Assembly: GCF_030161115.1 (NCBI RefSeq)
Contig: NZ_BSPQ01000026.1
Coordinates: 62,001 to 126,000, forward strand
Length of the DNA stretch: 64,000 nt
Reading direction: 5' to 3'
Source: Psychromonas marina
GTDB lineage: Bacteria > Pseudomonadota > Gammaproteobacteria > Enterobacterales > Psychromonadaceae
A program made the position numbers and the translations under genes. The notes beneath the pieces were generated by a model. It made no database searches. It was not told the DNA's origin and was given only the letters and a program-made list of their open reading frames with translations. Shown piece after piece: positions 18,953 through 28,872 of this stretch (its first letter is position 1; every line of letters starts with the position of its first letter).

Positions 18953-19924
18953 ATGGATATCAAACAAATTCAGCAATTATCTGCCAATGAGATGTCACAG
19001 GTTAATAGCTTAATTCAAGCACAGCTGACCTCTGATGTTGCGCTGATTAATCAATTAGGGTTTTATATTGTAAACAGTGGCGGCAAACGTATTCGTCCAT
19101 TAATCACGATTTTATCGGCGAAGGCGCTGAGTGTACATGACGATAAAATAACAAAACTAGCTGCGATCATTGAATTTATTCATACTGCAACCCTGTTACA
19201 TGATGATGTTGTTGATGAATCAGATTTACGTCGTGGTGAGAAAACTGCAAATGCTCTATTTGGTAATGCAGCTAGCGTATTAGTTGGTGACTTTTTGTAT
19301 ACACGCTCATTTCAAATGATGACTGAATTACAAAATTTAAAAGTGATGGATGTACTTTCTAATGCAACCAACGTGATTGCTGAAGGTGAAGTTTTACAAT
19401 TAATGAATTGTAATGACCCAGATACGACTGAAAAAAGTTATATGGATGTTATCTATTTTAAAACAGCCAAACTTTTTGAAGCGGCAACACAGCTAGTTGC
19501 GGTCATCGGAGAACAACCCAAAGCAGTAGAAGCTGCGCTACTTGATTATGGAAAATACCTTGGCACCGCTTTTCAATTAACTGATGACGTGATGGACTAC
19601 AGCTCAGATGCCGAAGAAATGGGTAAAAACACCGGTGATGACCTTGCTGAAGGCAAACCAACACTGCCATTACTTTACGCAATGCAGCATGGCACAGCAA
19701 CGCAGGTTGCACTGATTAGAGAAGCGATCGAAAAAGCGAACGGCATGGAAAACTTTGACGCGATTATGCAAGCGTTAAGTGATACTAATGCACTTGAATA
19801 CACCAAACAGCGTGCTATTGAAGAAGCTGACAAAGCGATTGCTGCACTGTCTATTTTGCCTGCAAGCGAATATAAAGACGCACTAATTAGCCTTGCACAT
19901 TTAGCAGCTGATCGTAAAAGCTAA
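18953..19924 (+). CDS. ispB: Octaprenyl diphosphate synthase IspB
   Basis: IspB makes the C40 side chain of ubiquinone and menaquinone by condensing isopentenyl diphosphate onto farnesyl diphosphate. The 323-residue protein shows the first aspartate-rich motif LLHDDVVDESD (D84, D85, D88) and the second, LTDDVMDYSSD (D211, D212, D215), plus GGKRIRP and EGEVLQL, all standard for trans-prenyl synthases. It is divergent from rplU, as in E. coli, and matches IspB along its whole length. Confidence 0.95.
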   Translation: MDIKQIQQLSANEMSQVNSLIQAQLTSDVALINQLGFYIVNSGGKRIRPLITILSAKALSVHDDKITKLAAIIEFIHTATLLHDDVVDESDLRRGEKTANALFGNAASVLVGDFLYTRSFQMMTELQNLKVMDVLSNATNVIAEGEVLQLMNCNDPDTTEKSYMDVIYFKTAKLFEAATQLVAVIGEQPKAVEAALLDYGKYLGTAFQLTDDVMDYSSDAEEMGKNTGDDLAEGKPTLPLLYAMQHGTATQVALIREAIEKANGMENFDAIMQALSDTNALEYTKQRAIEEADKAIAALSILPASEYKDALISLAHLAADRKS

Positions 19925-20241
19925 TACGGCTACAGCTGTTAATAAATAATAGCATTCATAATCGAGCTGTTTAATATAAACAGCTCATTCTGATAGCAGA
20001 CAACGTAATTCCCTTGAGCCTTAAATCCCCCTCTACTTTGCTCTATATGCAACTTAGCCCGCCTATAAAGCAATTGCACGTTATCTCCCTCAAAAGCGCT
20101 TAGAGGATAAATGAGGCACTGTTAACGACAAATATAACTACACTGTGAATATTACCAATGAAATTGGATTATTATTTCGCCTTTTAAGCTCAGTTACGAT
20201 TTGCAACGACGATATCGGTAGCGCTTAACGCGATAGCCAAC
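19925..20241. other. Gene-free interval after ispB
   Basis: 317 bp with no credible reading frame. The one structured item is a 9-bp hairpin GAGCTGTTT / AAACAGCTC at 19964-19986, which lacks a T run and may be a weak terminator for ispB. Confidence 0.55.
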
Positions 20242-20468
20242 TAATACCAAAGGAATTAATAAAGTGATCATTCTTGCTGGTTAAAATTATCCCTAACTGC
20301 GTTGTGAGTTTTGAAGTGAGAACAACTATTAAAGAATTAACGTCTTTAATTTAATTCTCCGATAGAGGATTAACGCAGTTAATCTCTCGAAAGGCTGCAA
20401 CTCACGCCTTATTAGTAATAATTTTTCCTACGCAAACTCTGATCACCTATTAAATTCCATTGGTATAA
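20242..20468. mobile_element. MITE-like element with terminal inverted repeats
   Basis: About 227 bp bounded by roughly 28-bp near-perfect inverted repeats. The left end reads AATACCAAAGGAATTAATAA followed by AGTGATCA; the right end, on the other strand, reads TATACCAATGGAATTTAATA followed by GGTGATCA. Inside is a second inverted pair, TAACTGCGTT (20294-20303) and AACGCAGTTA (20372-20381). There is no reading frame of note. The structure is that of a non-autonomous miniature inverted-repeat element or a large palindromic intergenic repeat. No second copy lies in this window, so mobility is inferred. Confidence 0.6.
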
Positions 20469-20518
20469 TAAACTAGTTGTCCTAAAAACTTAACGAACAA
20501 GCATTCGGTTTCACGTAT

Positions 20519-20557
20519 AAAAAAGCCCCTATCATGTTGCCATGATAGGGGCTTTTT
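20519..20557. terminator. Strong rho-independent terminator after purA
   Basis: Perfect 17-bp stem AAAAAGCCCCTATCATG / CATGATAGGGGCTTTTT with a TTGC loop and T runs in both directions, just downstream of purA on the minus strand. Confidence 0.93.
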
Positions 20558-20590
20558 AAAGTGTTCAGTTTAACTTAGCTTCAATTAAGC

Positions 20591-21919
<1,329 letters not shown>

Positions 21920-22012
21920 CTATCGAATTGAGAAAGGATTTTAGCAAACATTAATTCACTTGATCAATCAATTTATGCGCAAAATCACAGATGTTTAAAT
22001 TTTAGACGAAAA

Positions 22013-22037
22013 AAAAGGGCGAAATAATCGCCCTTTT
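22013..22037 (-). terminator. Rho-independent terminator after hflC
   Basis: Minus strand stem AAAGGGCGA / TCGCCCTTT with a short AT loop, followed by a run of T residues. It separates hflKC from purA. Confidence 0.88.
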
Positions 22038-22055
22038 CAGTCAACTTTTAAACAC

Positions 22056-22922
22056 TTAGTCTTTGCTATTCATGAACTTAAAGAACTCAGAGTCAGGGCT
22101 TAATACCATCACGTCATCTTTGCTAGAAAAACTTTTTTCGTAAGCTTGCATACTACGTAAAAAGGCAAAAAAGCCTGCATCTTGCGAGTAAGAGTCTGCA
22201 TAAATCTGTGAAGCTTGTGCATCACCAGCACCACGAGCTTCTAAACCGTTTCTATTTGCTTCAGCGATCATGATCGATACTTTACGGTCGATATTCGCGC
22301 GAATCACTTCAGATTTTTCTTGACCTTGAGAACGATGTTCTCTTGCTACAGCTTGACGCTCAGCACGCATACGTTTGTAGATACTACTACTCACTTCATC
22401 AGGTAGGTTAATCTTTTTAATACGTACATCAACTACCTTGATACCTAGCTCAGATGAACGAGCCATACGCTTCAGTGCAGTTTCCATCACTTCGCCACGT
22501 TTACCAGAAACGATCTCTTTAATGGTATGAGAACCGATTTCATTACGTAAACCATTATTGATTTTACGTTTCAATAGCGCTTCAGCTTGTAGCTTATTAC
22601 CGCCTGTTGCGAGGTAATAAACAGAAAGGTCTTCAATCTGCCATTTCACGTATGAATCAATAATCAGATCTTTTTTCTCTGAGGTTACAAAGCGATCTGC
22701 ATTATCATCAAGTGTCTGAATACGTGTATCAAGAATACGTATAGAGTCAATCATAGGCACTTTAAAATGTAAGCCTGGTGGGTAAACAACAGGCAGGCCT
22801 TCAGCATCACGCTTTACTTTACTGAATTGCATTACGATAGCGCCTTGCCCTTCAGAAACAACAAATGCACTGCTGATAAACGCTAAAAACAATACAATTG
22901 GTAAAATTAAAAATTTATTCAT
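22056..22922 (-). CDS. hflC: FtsH modulator HflC
   Basis: HflC forms with HflK a large periplasmic-facing cage around the membrane protease FtsH and limits its activity. The 288-residue protein has one N-terminal membrane anchor (FLILPIVLFLAFISSAFVV) followed by the SPFH/band-7 domain (EGQGAIVMQFSKV to about residue 200) and a coiled-coil region. It starts 2 bp after the hflK stop codon, so translation is coupled. Confidence 0.95.
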   Translation of the reverse strand: MNKFLILPIVLFLAFISSAFVVSEGQGAIVMQFSKVKRDAEGLPVVYPPGLHFKVPMIDSIRILDTRIQTLDDNADRFVTSEKKDLIIDSYVKWQIEDLSVYYLATGGNKLQAEALLKRKINNGLRNEIGSHTIKEIVSGKRGEVMETALKRMARSSELGIKVVDVRIKKINLPDEVSSSIYKRMRAERQAVAREHRSQGQEKSEVIRANIDRKVSIMIAEANRNGLEARGAGDAQASQIYADSYSQDAGFFAFLRSMQAYEKSFSSKDDVMVLSPDSEFFKFMNSKD

Positions 22923-22924
22923 TA

Positions 22925-24115
22925 TTACTCTCTCCCGCTACTACGGCTACTACGAGAAAAACGATCCGCTGCAGAATCTTTCTCTACTTGATCCGCTTTT
23001 TCGTCTGCACGTGAACGTGTCTCTATCTCCGATGTATAAGCTGGTTGTACAGTACCTGCACCTTTCGTCATCAGCTTGTCTAGTGGTAAAAACGTTAAAT
23101 TATTGCCACCTTTATTATCGATTAACACTTTAGAGCTGTTGTTCAAGACATTCTCCATAGTTTCGATATAGATACGTTGGCGAGTAATTTCAGGATTCGC
23201 TTTATACTCAGGAAGTAGTTTATTAAAACGTGCAACTTCACCCTGTGAACGTAATACAATACCTTCACTGTAAGCTTGTGCTTGTTGCTCTATACGTTTA
23301 ACTTGACCACGTGCGATAGGCTCTTTCTCACGCTCATAAGCTTCAGCTTCACGTACAAAACGTTCTTCATCTTCTTGCGCTGCGATAGCATCATCGAATG
23401 CTTCTTTAACCTGTTCAGGTGGACGAGTTTGTTGTAAATTCACATCCACAACCTCAATACCTAAATCATAAGGTTCGATAATTTTTTCAAGCATTTCCCA
23501 GGTTTCTTGACGAACAACTTCACGACCTGTTGTTAATACATCATCCATACTTGAATGACCGATAACAAAACGCAGTGAGCTATCTAATGCCTGTAATAAA
23601 CTATTATCAGCATCGGTTACACTAAATAGATATTTTTCAGGTGCAACGATACGGTATTGAACTTCTAAGGCAACCGTGACGATGTTTTCATCTTGCGTCA
23701 GCATAAAACCAGTTGTTGGCATAGTACGGAATGCTTCAACATTGATAGGAATAATGCTATCAACGAATTTAGGATTCCAATGCAAGCCCGGTTCAACTTG
23801 GCTATTGTAAGCGCCTAAACGCAATACGACACCACGCTCTGATTCTTTGATGGTATACCAACCACTGGCAAACCAAACAACAAATAACAATACAGCAACC
23901 GCGATAACAACAAACTTACCGCCACCACTTTTATTGCTACCGCCATTGCCTGAAGATGGTTTTTTACCAAATAAGCCACCAAACAGATTAGACAGCTTTT
24001 GAAATACAACATCTAAATCTGGCGGCCCCTGCTCATTCTTCTTACCGTTATTCTGCCACGGGTCTTGATCTTTCTTACCGTCTTTACCCGGTTCGTTCCA
24101 AGCCATCCAAGCCAT
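22925..24115 (-). CDS. hflK: FtsH modulator HflK
   Basis: Partner of HflC. The 396-residue protein has a glycine- and lysine-rich cytoplasmic N-terminus, a single membrane helix (FVVIAVAVLLFVVWFASGW), the SPFH domain (ERGVVLRLGAYNSQVEPGLH) and a charged helical C-terminus. The N-terminus is MAWMAWNEPGKDGKK: the nine bases ATGGCTTGG are present twice in tandem. GAGGG is correctly spaced from the first ATG, so I keep the longer form; other HflK proteins start at the second MAW. Confidence 0.95.
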   Translation of the reverse strand: MAWMAWNEPGKDGKKDQDPWQNNGKKNEQGPPDLDVVFQKLSNLFGGLFGKKPSSGNGGSNKSGGGKFVVIAVAVLLFVVWFASGWYTIKESERGVVLRLGAYNSQVEPGLHWNPKFVDSIIPINVEAFRTMPTTGFMLTQDENIVTVALEVQYRIVAPEKYLFSVTDADNSLLQALDSSLRFVIGHSSMDDVLTTGREVVRQETWEMLEKIIEPYDLGIEVVDVNLQQTRPPEQVKEAFDDAIAAQEDEERFVREAEAYEREKEPIARGQVKRIEQQAQAYSEGIVLRSQGEVARFNKLLPEYKANPEITRQRIYIETMENVLNNSSKVLIDNKGGNNLTFLPLDKLMTKGAGTVQPAYTSEIETRSRADEKADQVEKDSAADRFSRSSRSSGRE

Positions 24116-24205
24116 TTTAGCCCTCGATATGTAAGTAATTAAATTTAAAATATAAATGTAGCAATGATCTTAACAAGAATAAAGCTACTATGACATATTA
24201 TGTTA

Positions 24206-25498
24206 TTATTTATTTGCTACAATACATGCTTCTAGTGCACCATCAAACTGTTTTCGTAAGCGTGAAAGATCAACATTGTTAATACGAATACCTAACAAAC
24301 AATCCCCTTTCTCATCATAGCTTTCGCTTTCAATGCAGTTTAACGCATAAAAGGCGGCGCGCAGTTTCCCTTGGGCAGGTGGTAACACCAGTTGTAATTC
24401 TCTAATTTGTCCCGACAAGTGTGCAGTTAATGCTTCAAATAATAATTCAACACCCTCACCCGTTTGCGCAGATAACCAAACACGGGTTGGTTTTCCTTCA
24501 TCATCTAAATCAATACGTGGCGAAACATCGTCTAATGCATCAATTTTATTCATGATCGTCAGCTGTGCTACATCACCCGCATCAATATCGGTTAAAACAC
24601 GTTGTACGGCTTCGATATTACCACGGTAATTTTCATCTGAACAATCAACCACATGCAATAATAGTGTTGCCTCACGCGTTTCTTGTAATGTGGCTTTAAA
24701 TGCAGCGACTAAATCATGCGGTAGATGACGAACAAAACCCACTGTATCAGCTAAAATACAATTTCCCACGTCCTCTATTTCGATTTGGCGTAGTGTTGGA
24801 TCAAGTGTTGCAAATAACTGATCTGCGGCATAAACACCAGCATCAGTGATCTGATTAAACAGTGTCGATTTCCCCGCATTGGTGTAACCCACTAATGAAA
24901 CCGTTGGCACCTCGGCACGTTGGCGAGCACGACGACCTTGGTCACGTTGTTTCGCAACTTTTGCTAAGCGTCCTTTAATCGCTGTAATACGTGCGCTCAA
25001 TAAACGTCTATCGCTCTCAAGCTGTGTCTCACCCGGACCACGCATACCAACACCACCTTTTTGCTTATCAAGGTGCGACCAACCACGAATAAGGCGTGTT
25101 GACATGAAACGCAATTGCGCTAGTTCAACCTGTAACTTACCTTCATAGGTACGTGCTCGTTGTGCAAATATGTCTAAAATAAGTGCCGTTCTATCTAATA
25201 CTAAGCACTGACAAATCGCTTCTAAGTTACGTTGCTGTGCGGGGGTGAGGGAGTGGTTAAAAATAACCACATTTGCACTTAAGGTTTGCACTGCATCTGC
25301 AATTTCTTGCGCTTTACCAGTACCTACAAAGTAACGTGCATGGGGGATTTTTCGAGGTCCTGTAACTTCACCAACGGTTGTAACGCCAGCAGAACTCACT
25401 AATAACTTAAGTTCATCTAGGTCCTCTTTTTTTTCATCATCGGAAAAATTGATATGAACTAAGACTGCCTGTTCACCGGCTTCGTAACGATCAAACAA
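24206..25498 (-). CDS. hflX: Ribosome-associated GTPase HflX
   Basis: HflX is a GTPase that splits stalled or heat-damaged 70S ribosomes. The 430-residue protein has the N-terminal HflX domain (about 1-195, with GTGKAQEIADAV and the MRGPGETQLE glycine-rich segment) and a G domain with GYTNAGKSTLFNQ (G1), DTVGFVRHLP (G3) and NKID (G4). Order hfq-hflX-hflK-hflC is the usual one, but a terminator lies between hfq and hflX. Confidence 0.95.
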   Translation of the reverse strand: MFDRYEAGEQAVLVHINFSDDEKKEDLDELKLLVSSAGVTTVGEVTGPRKIPHARYFVGTGKAQEIADAVQTLSANVVIFNHSLTPAQQRNLEAICQCLVLDRTALILDIFAQRARTYEGKLQVELAQLRFMSTRLIRGWSHLDKQKGGVGMRGPGETQLESDRRLLSARITAIKGRLAKVAKQRDQGRRARQRAEVPTVSLVGYTNAGKSTLFNQITDAGVYAADQLFATLDPTLRQIEIEDVGNCILADTVGFVRHLPHDLVAAFKATLQETREATLLLHVVDCSDENYRGNIEAVQRVLTDIDAGDVAQLTIMNKIDALDDVSPRIDLDDEGKPTRVWLSAQTGEGVELLFEALTAHLSGQIRELQLVLPPAQGKLRAAFYALNCIESESYDEKGDCLLGIRINNVDLSRLRKQFDGALEACIVANK

Positions 25499-25662
25499 AT
25501 AAATGCTCCAAATGGAAATATAATGAAGAAGTAACTATTAGGCTGTTTAGTACTTAAAGTAATTAAACAGCGATTTAAGAAATACTTAAAACCCCTTAAA
25601 TTTTGTTGAAATAGTAAATAGTTACGGAAGAATTATCCTATCATAATAGCTTAAATTTTGGA

Positions 25663-25692
25663 TAAAAAAATGGCCTACAAGAATGTAAGCCA
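25663..25692 (-). terminator. Rho-independent terminator between hfq and hflX
   Basis: Minus strand stem GGCTTACA / TGTAGGCC (one G-T pair) with a TTCT loop, then A and seven T residues. It would end, or partly attenuate, the mutL-miaA-hfq transcript before hflX. Confidence 0.8.
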
Positions 25693-25717
25693 AGAAATAT
25701 AATTGTGAGCGATTTAA

Positions 25718-25954
<237 letters not shown>

Positions 25955-26075
25955 CTAATTATTTTTATTATTAAATTTAGTAAAACAAGTATAAACAATG
26001 ACTAGATAAAAACCGAGCCTAATGTTGAATCTTTGATCAATAGCACTTTCTGAATTAGTGCTTTGTTATATCAGA

Positions 26076-26999
26076 CTAGTTAAGTGCGGCTTTACAGATA
26101 TCAAAATTATTATCATCGCCACTTTCCAGCCAGGTGATGTCGCTTTTCCAACCGCGCAGCCAAGTCATCTGCCTTTTTGCTAGTTGCCTCGTCGCTACCA
26201 CGCCACGAAAAATCATCTCTTCATGATCCATCTTTCCATCGAGGTATTCCCACATTTGTCGATAACCAACACAACGCATTGAGGGTAAATCTAAATGTAA
26301 GTCACCACGTGCACGTAAACGTTCAACTTCTTGTTCAAATCCTGCATCGAGCATTAATTTAAAGCGGCGCTCAATACGTTCATGTAACACCACTTTTTCT
26401 GTTGGTGCAATAGCAAACTGCTTAAAATTAAAAGCGAGTGGCTCACTTTTAGTTTGTGTAAGCTCCGTTAAGCTTTTGCCTGATATACGATAAACTTCAA
26501 GAGCACGTGACAAACGTTGCGGATCATTAACATGAATACGCTGTGCTGAAACAGGATCAATTTCCATTAATTGATCATGTAAAAACTGCCAACCCAACTT
26601 TTCTGCCTGTTCCTCTATCTCTGCACGAATAATAGGATCTGCACTCGGAAGTGGTGATAGTCCATCAACCAAGGCTTTATAATAAAGCATAGTTCCGCCC
26701 ACTAATAACGGTGTTTTACCTCGGGCAACAATTTCATCCATTAAACGAATAGCATCATCACGGAAGTCTCCGGCTGAGTATGCTTCAAGCGGATCAATAA
26801 TATTAACCAATGCATGCGGTGCTTGTTTCAACTCTGCAACTGTTGGCTTAGCCGTACCAATATCCATCTCTTTGTAGATTAATGCTGAATCAACACTAAT
26901 AATTTCACAATTGCATTCTGTTGCTAAACGAATAGCAAGGTCTGTTTTCCCCGATGCTGTCGGCCCCATTAAAAACAGGACGGTAGGAAAATTATTCAT
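26076..26999 (-). CDS. miaA: tRNA dimethylallyltransferase MiaA
   Basis: MiaA transfers a dimethylallyl group to A37 of tRNAs that read UNN codons. The 307-residue protein has the P-loop GPTASGKT (12-19), the [18 protein letters not shown] segment and the C-terminal [11 protein letters not shown] motif. Its start overlaps the mutL stop by 8 bp (ATGA-type coupling), the conserved mutL-miaA-hfq arrangement. Confidence 0.96.
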   Translation of the reverse strand: MNNFPTVLFLMGPTASGKTDLAIRLATECNCEIISVDSALIYKEMDIGTAKPTVAELKQAPHALVNIIDPLEAYSAGDFRDDAIRLMDEIVARGKTPLLVGGTMLYYKALVDGLSPLPSADPIIRAEIEEQAEKLGWQFLHDQLMEIDPVSAQRIHVNDPQRLSRALEVYRISGKSLTELTQTKSEPLAFNFKQFAIAPTEKVVLHERIERRFKLMLDAGFEQEVERLRARGDLHLDLPSMRCVGYRQMWEYLDGKMDHEEMIFRGVVATRQLAKRQMTWLRGWKSDITWLESGDDNNFDICKAALN

Positions 27000-28851
27000 C
27001 TGAAAAACCTTGTAATAAAAGTGTGAGATCGGGTTTAATATATAACGTACTCTGCGCTAATAGTGAAGTCGTTGAAAGCTGCCTTAACAGTGGGGCAACT
27101 TCAGAGGCGTCAAATAGTTTATCAGCCACTAGCTGCTGCAACATAAAAGTGCAAAAACCCTCCACTTGTTGCTCTGTCATATCTGCATCAGCATCAACTA
27201 AAAAATCAAACAACAAAGGTAATATTTTAGCAATCGGCGCTTGTCGAAGCAGCGCGGGTACTTTGCTTATTATAAGCTTGTTAGTTTGTTTTTTAAAACT
27301 AAAACCAAGACGTATGAATAGGCTTTCAAAACGTTCACTAATTTGTAAGACAGGTTCAGTCAGTTCAATGCGCACAGGTAGTAATAATGGTTGCGAGATA
27401 ACTTCACCATTTTGCCACGCATCCATTAACTGCAATTGTTGCAGGTGCAAATAAGTTTTAGGTAGAGAAACCAGTAGTAACTGTTTTTGTTCAACTAACT
27501 TAATCAGCACATATTGATTTTTAATCAAACTGATGAGCTCAAAATAATCTTTTGTAACGCTTTCTGTAAAACCTGTTAATGGCGGATGCGCTTCACTAAC
27601 AAAGTCACAATACGCATTTACTTGCTGATCATCTAATGCATCCGGCTTATAGGCACTTTGATAGTTAGCAGAAGCACCTCCCTGACCACGACTAACATTC
27701 GCACCACTGTTATATGGTGTTGTATTACCACCAGTGGGACTCATACCATGAGATGATGCCGGTGAGGCTGCATCTATAGGCTGAGAGAGCGTGGGTGGTT
27801 GATAATCATGCTCTGTGCGCTGATGCGAGACATAAGCATCGTCACTACTCAGCGTTGTTGCTAGCGTACTGACGATATAGTCATGCACCCAACGCGCCTG
27901 ATGAAAACGCACTTCATGTTTTGATGGGTGCACGTTAACGTCGACCTGATCTGCCGGGCAGTTAATGTAGATAACATAACCAGGAAACTGTCCCTCTGGC
28001 AATAATCTTGCGTAGGCTTGTTTGATCGCATGATTAACTAATTTATCGCGAATCATACGTCCATTGATATAACAATATTGCACATCACCTAATAGGCGAG
28101 GAGATAGTCTGTCTGAGATCCACCCTGATATTTTTAATGGACTCGCCTCGCCATCGCTCTCTTCGCTTTTAAAAGAGAGTGCACTTTTCACAAAACTTTC
28201 ACTACAAATTGCAGCTAAACGCTTATCAATTTGAGCAGGTGTTTGTGCTGCACGATATTGACGAATAATCTTGCCGTTATGCTTTAATACAAAACCGATT
28301 TCAAAGGAGCTTAATGCAATTCGACGGATCAGTTCATCAATATGTTGAAATTCTGTTTTTTCTGTTTTTAAAAAACGACGTCGCGCTGGTGTATTAAAAA
28401 ACAGGTCTAATACTTCTACGGTTGTCCCTTGTGGGTGCGCTGCAGGTTGGATATTCACTTGCATATCACGCCCCTCTGCAACCGCTTGCCAAGCTTGATC
28501 TTGGTCGCTAGGTTTTGAGGTAAAGGTTAAGCGCGACACAGAACTAATACTGGCTAACGCTTCTCCACGAAAACCAAGACTAACAATAGCTTCGAGATCA
28601 TCAAGGTGGCTAATTTTACTGGTTGCATGGCGACTCAACGCAAGGGTTAGTTGATCTTTAGAAACACCTTTACCGTTGTCTTTGATACGGATGCATTTAG
28701 CGCCGCCCTTTTCGATATCAATCTCAATGCGCGTTGCCCCCGCATCTAGGCTATTTTCGATTAACTCTTTTACAACAGAAGCAGGACGTTCTACCACCTC
28801 GCCCGCAGCTATTTGGTTAGCAAGACGGGCGGGTAAAATTTTAATTGGCAT
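26992..28851 (-). CDS. mutL: DNA mismatch repair protein MutL
   Basis: MutL couples mismatch recognition by MutS to MutH and UvrD. The 619-residue protein has the GHKL ATPase domain with [14 protein letters not shown] and GFRGEALA (93-100), a transducer domain, a variable serine/glycine-rich linker (about 340-410) and a C-terminal dimerisation domain. The DQHAxxER endonuclease motif is absent, as expected for species that use MutH. It lies 21 bp downstream of the amidase gene. Confidence 0.96.
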   Translation of the reverse strand: MPIKILPARLANQIAAGEVVERPASVVKELIENSLDAGATRIEIDIEKGGAKCIRIKDNGKGVSKDQLTLALSRHATSKISHLDDLEAIVSLGFRGEALASISSVSRLTFTSKPSDQDQAWQAVAEGRDMQVNIQPAAHPQGTTVEVLDLFFNTPARRRFLKTEKTEFQHIDELIRRIALSSFEIGFVLKHNGKIIRQYRAAQTPAQIDKRLAAICSESFVKSALSFKSEESDGEASPLKISGWISDRLSPRLLGDVQYCYINGRMIRDKLVNHAIKQAYARLLPEGQFPGYVIYINCPADQVDVNVHPSKHEVRFHQARWVHDYIVSTLATTLSSDDAYVSHQRTEHDYQPPTLSQPIDAASPASSHGMSPTGGNTTPYNSGANVSRGQGGASANYQSAYKPDALDDQQVNAYCDFVSEAHPPLTGFTESVTKDYFELISLIKNQYVLIKLVEQKQLLLVSLPKTYLHLQQLQLMDAWQNGEVISQPLLLPVRIELTEPVLQISERFESLFIRLGFSFKKQTNKLIISKVPALLRQAPIAKILPLLFDFLVDADADMTEQQVEGFCTFMLQQLVADKLFDASEVAPLLRQLSTTSLLAQSTLYIKPDLTLLLQGFSDE

Positions 28852-28872
28852 GTTTTATAGCTTCCAGAAAAA

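Noticed and set aside
27023-27454. 143-codon open frame on the plus strand
   Set aside because: Shadow of the mutL 3' part; Cys- and Ser-rich nonsense without a start signal.
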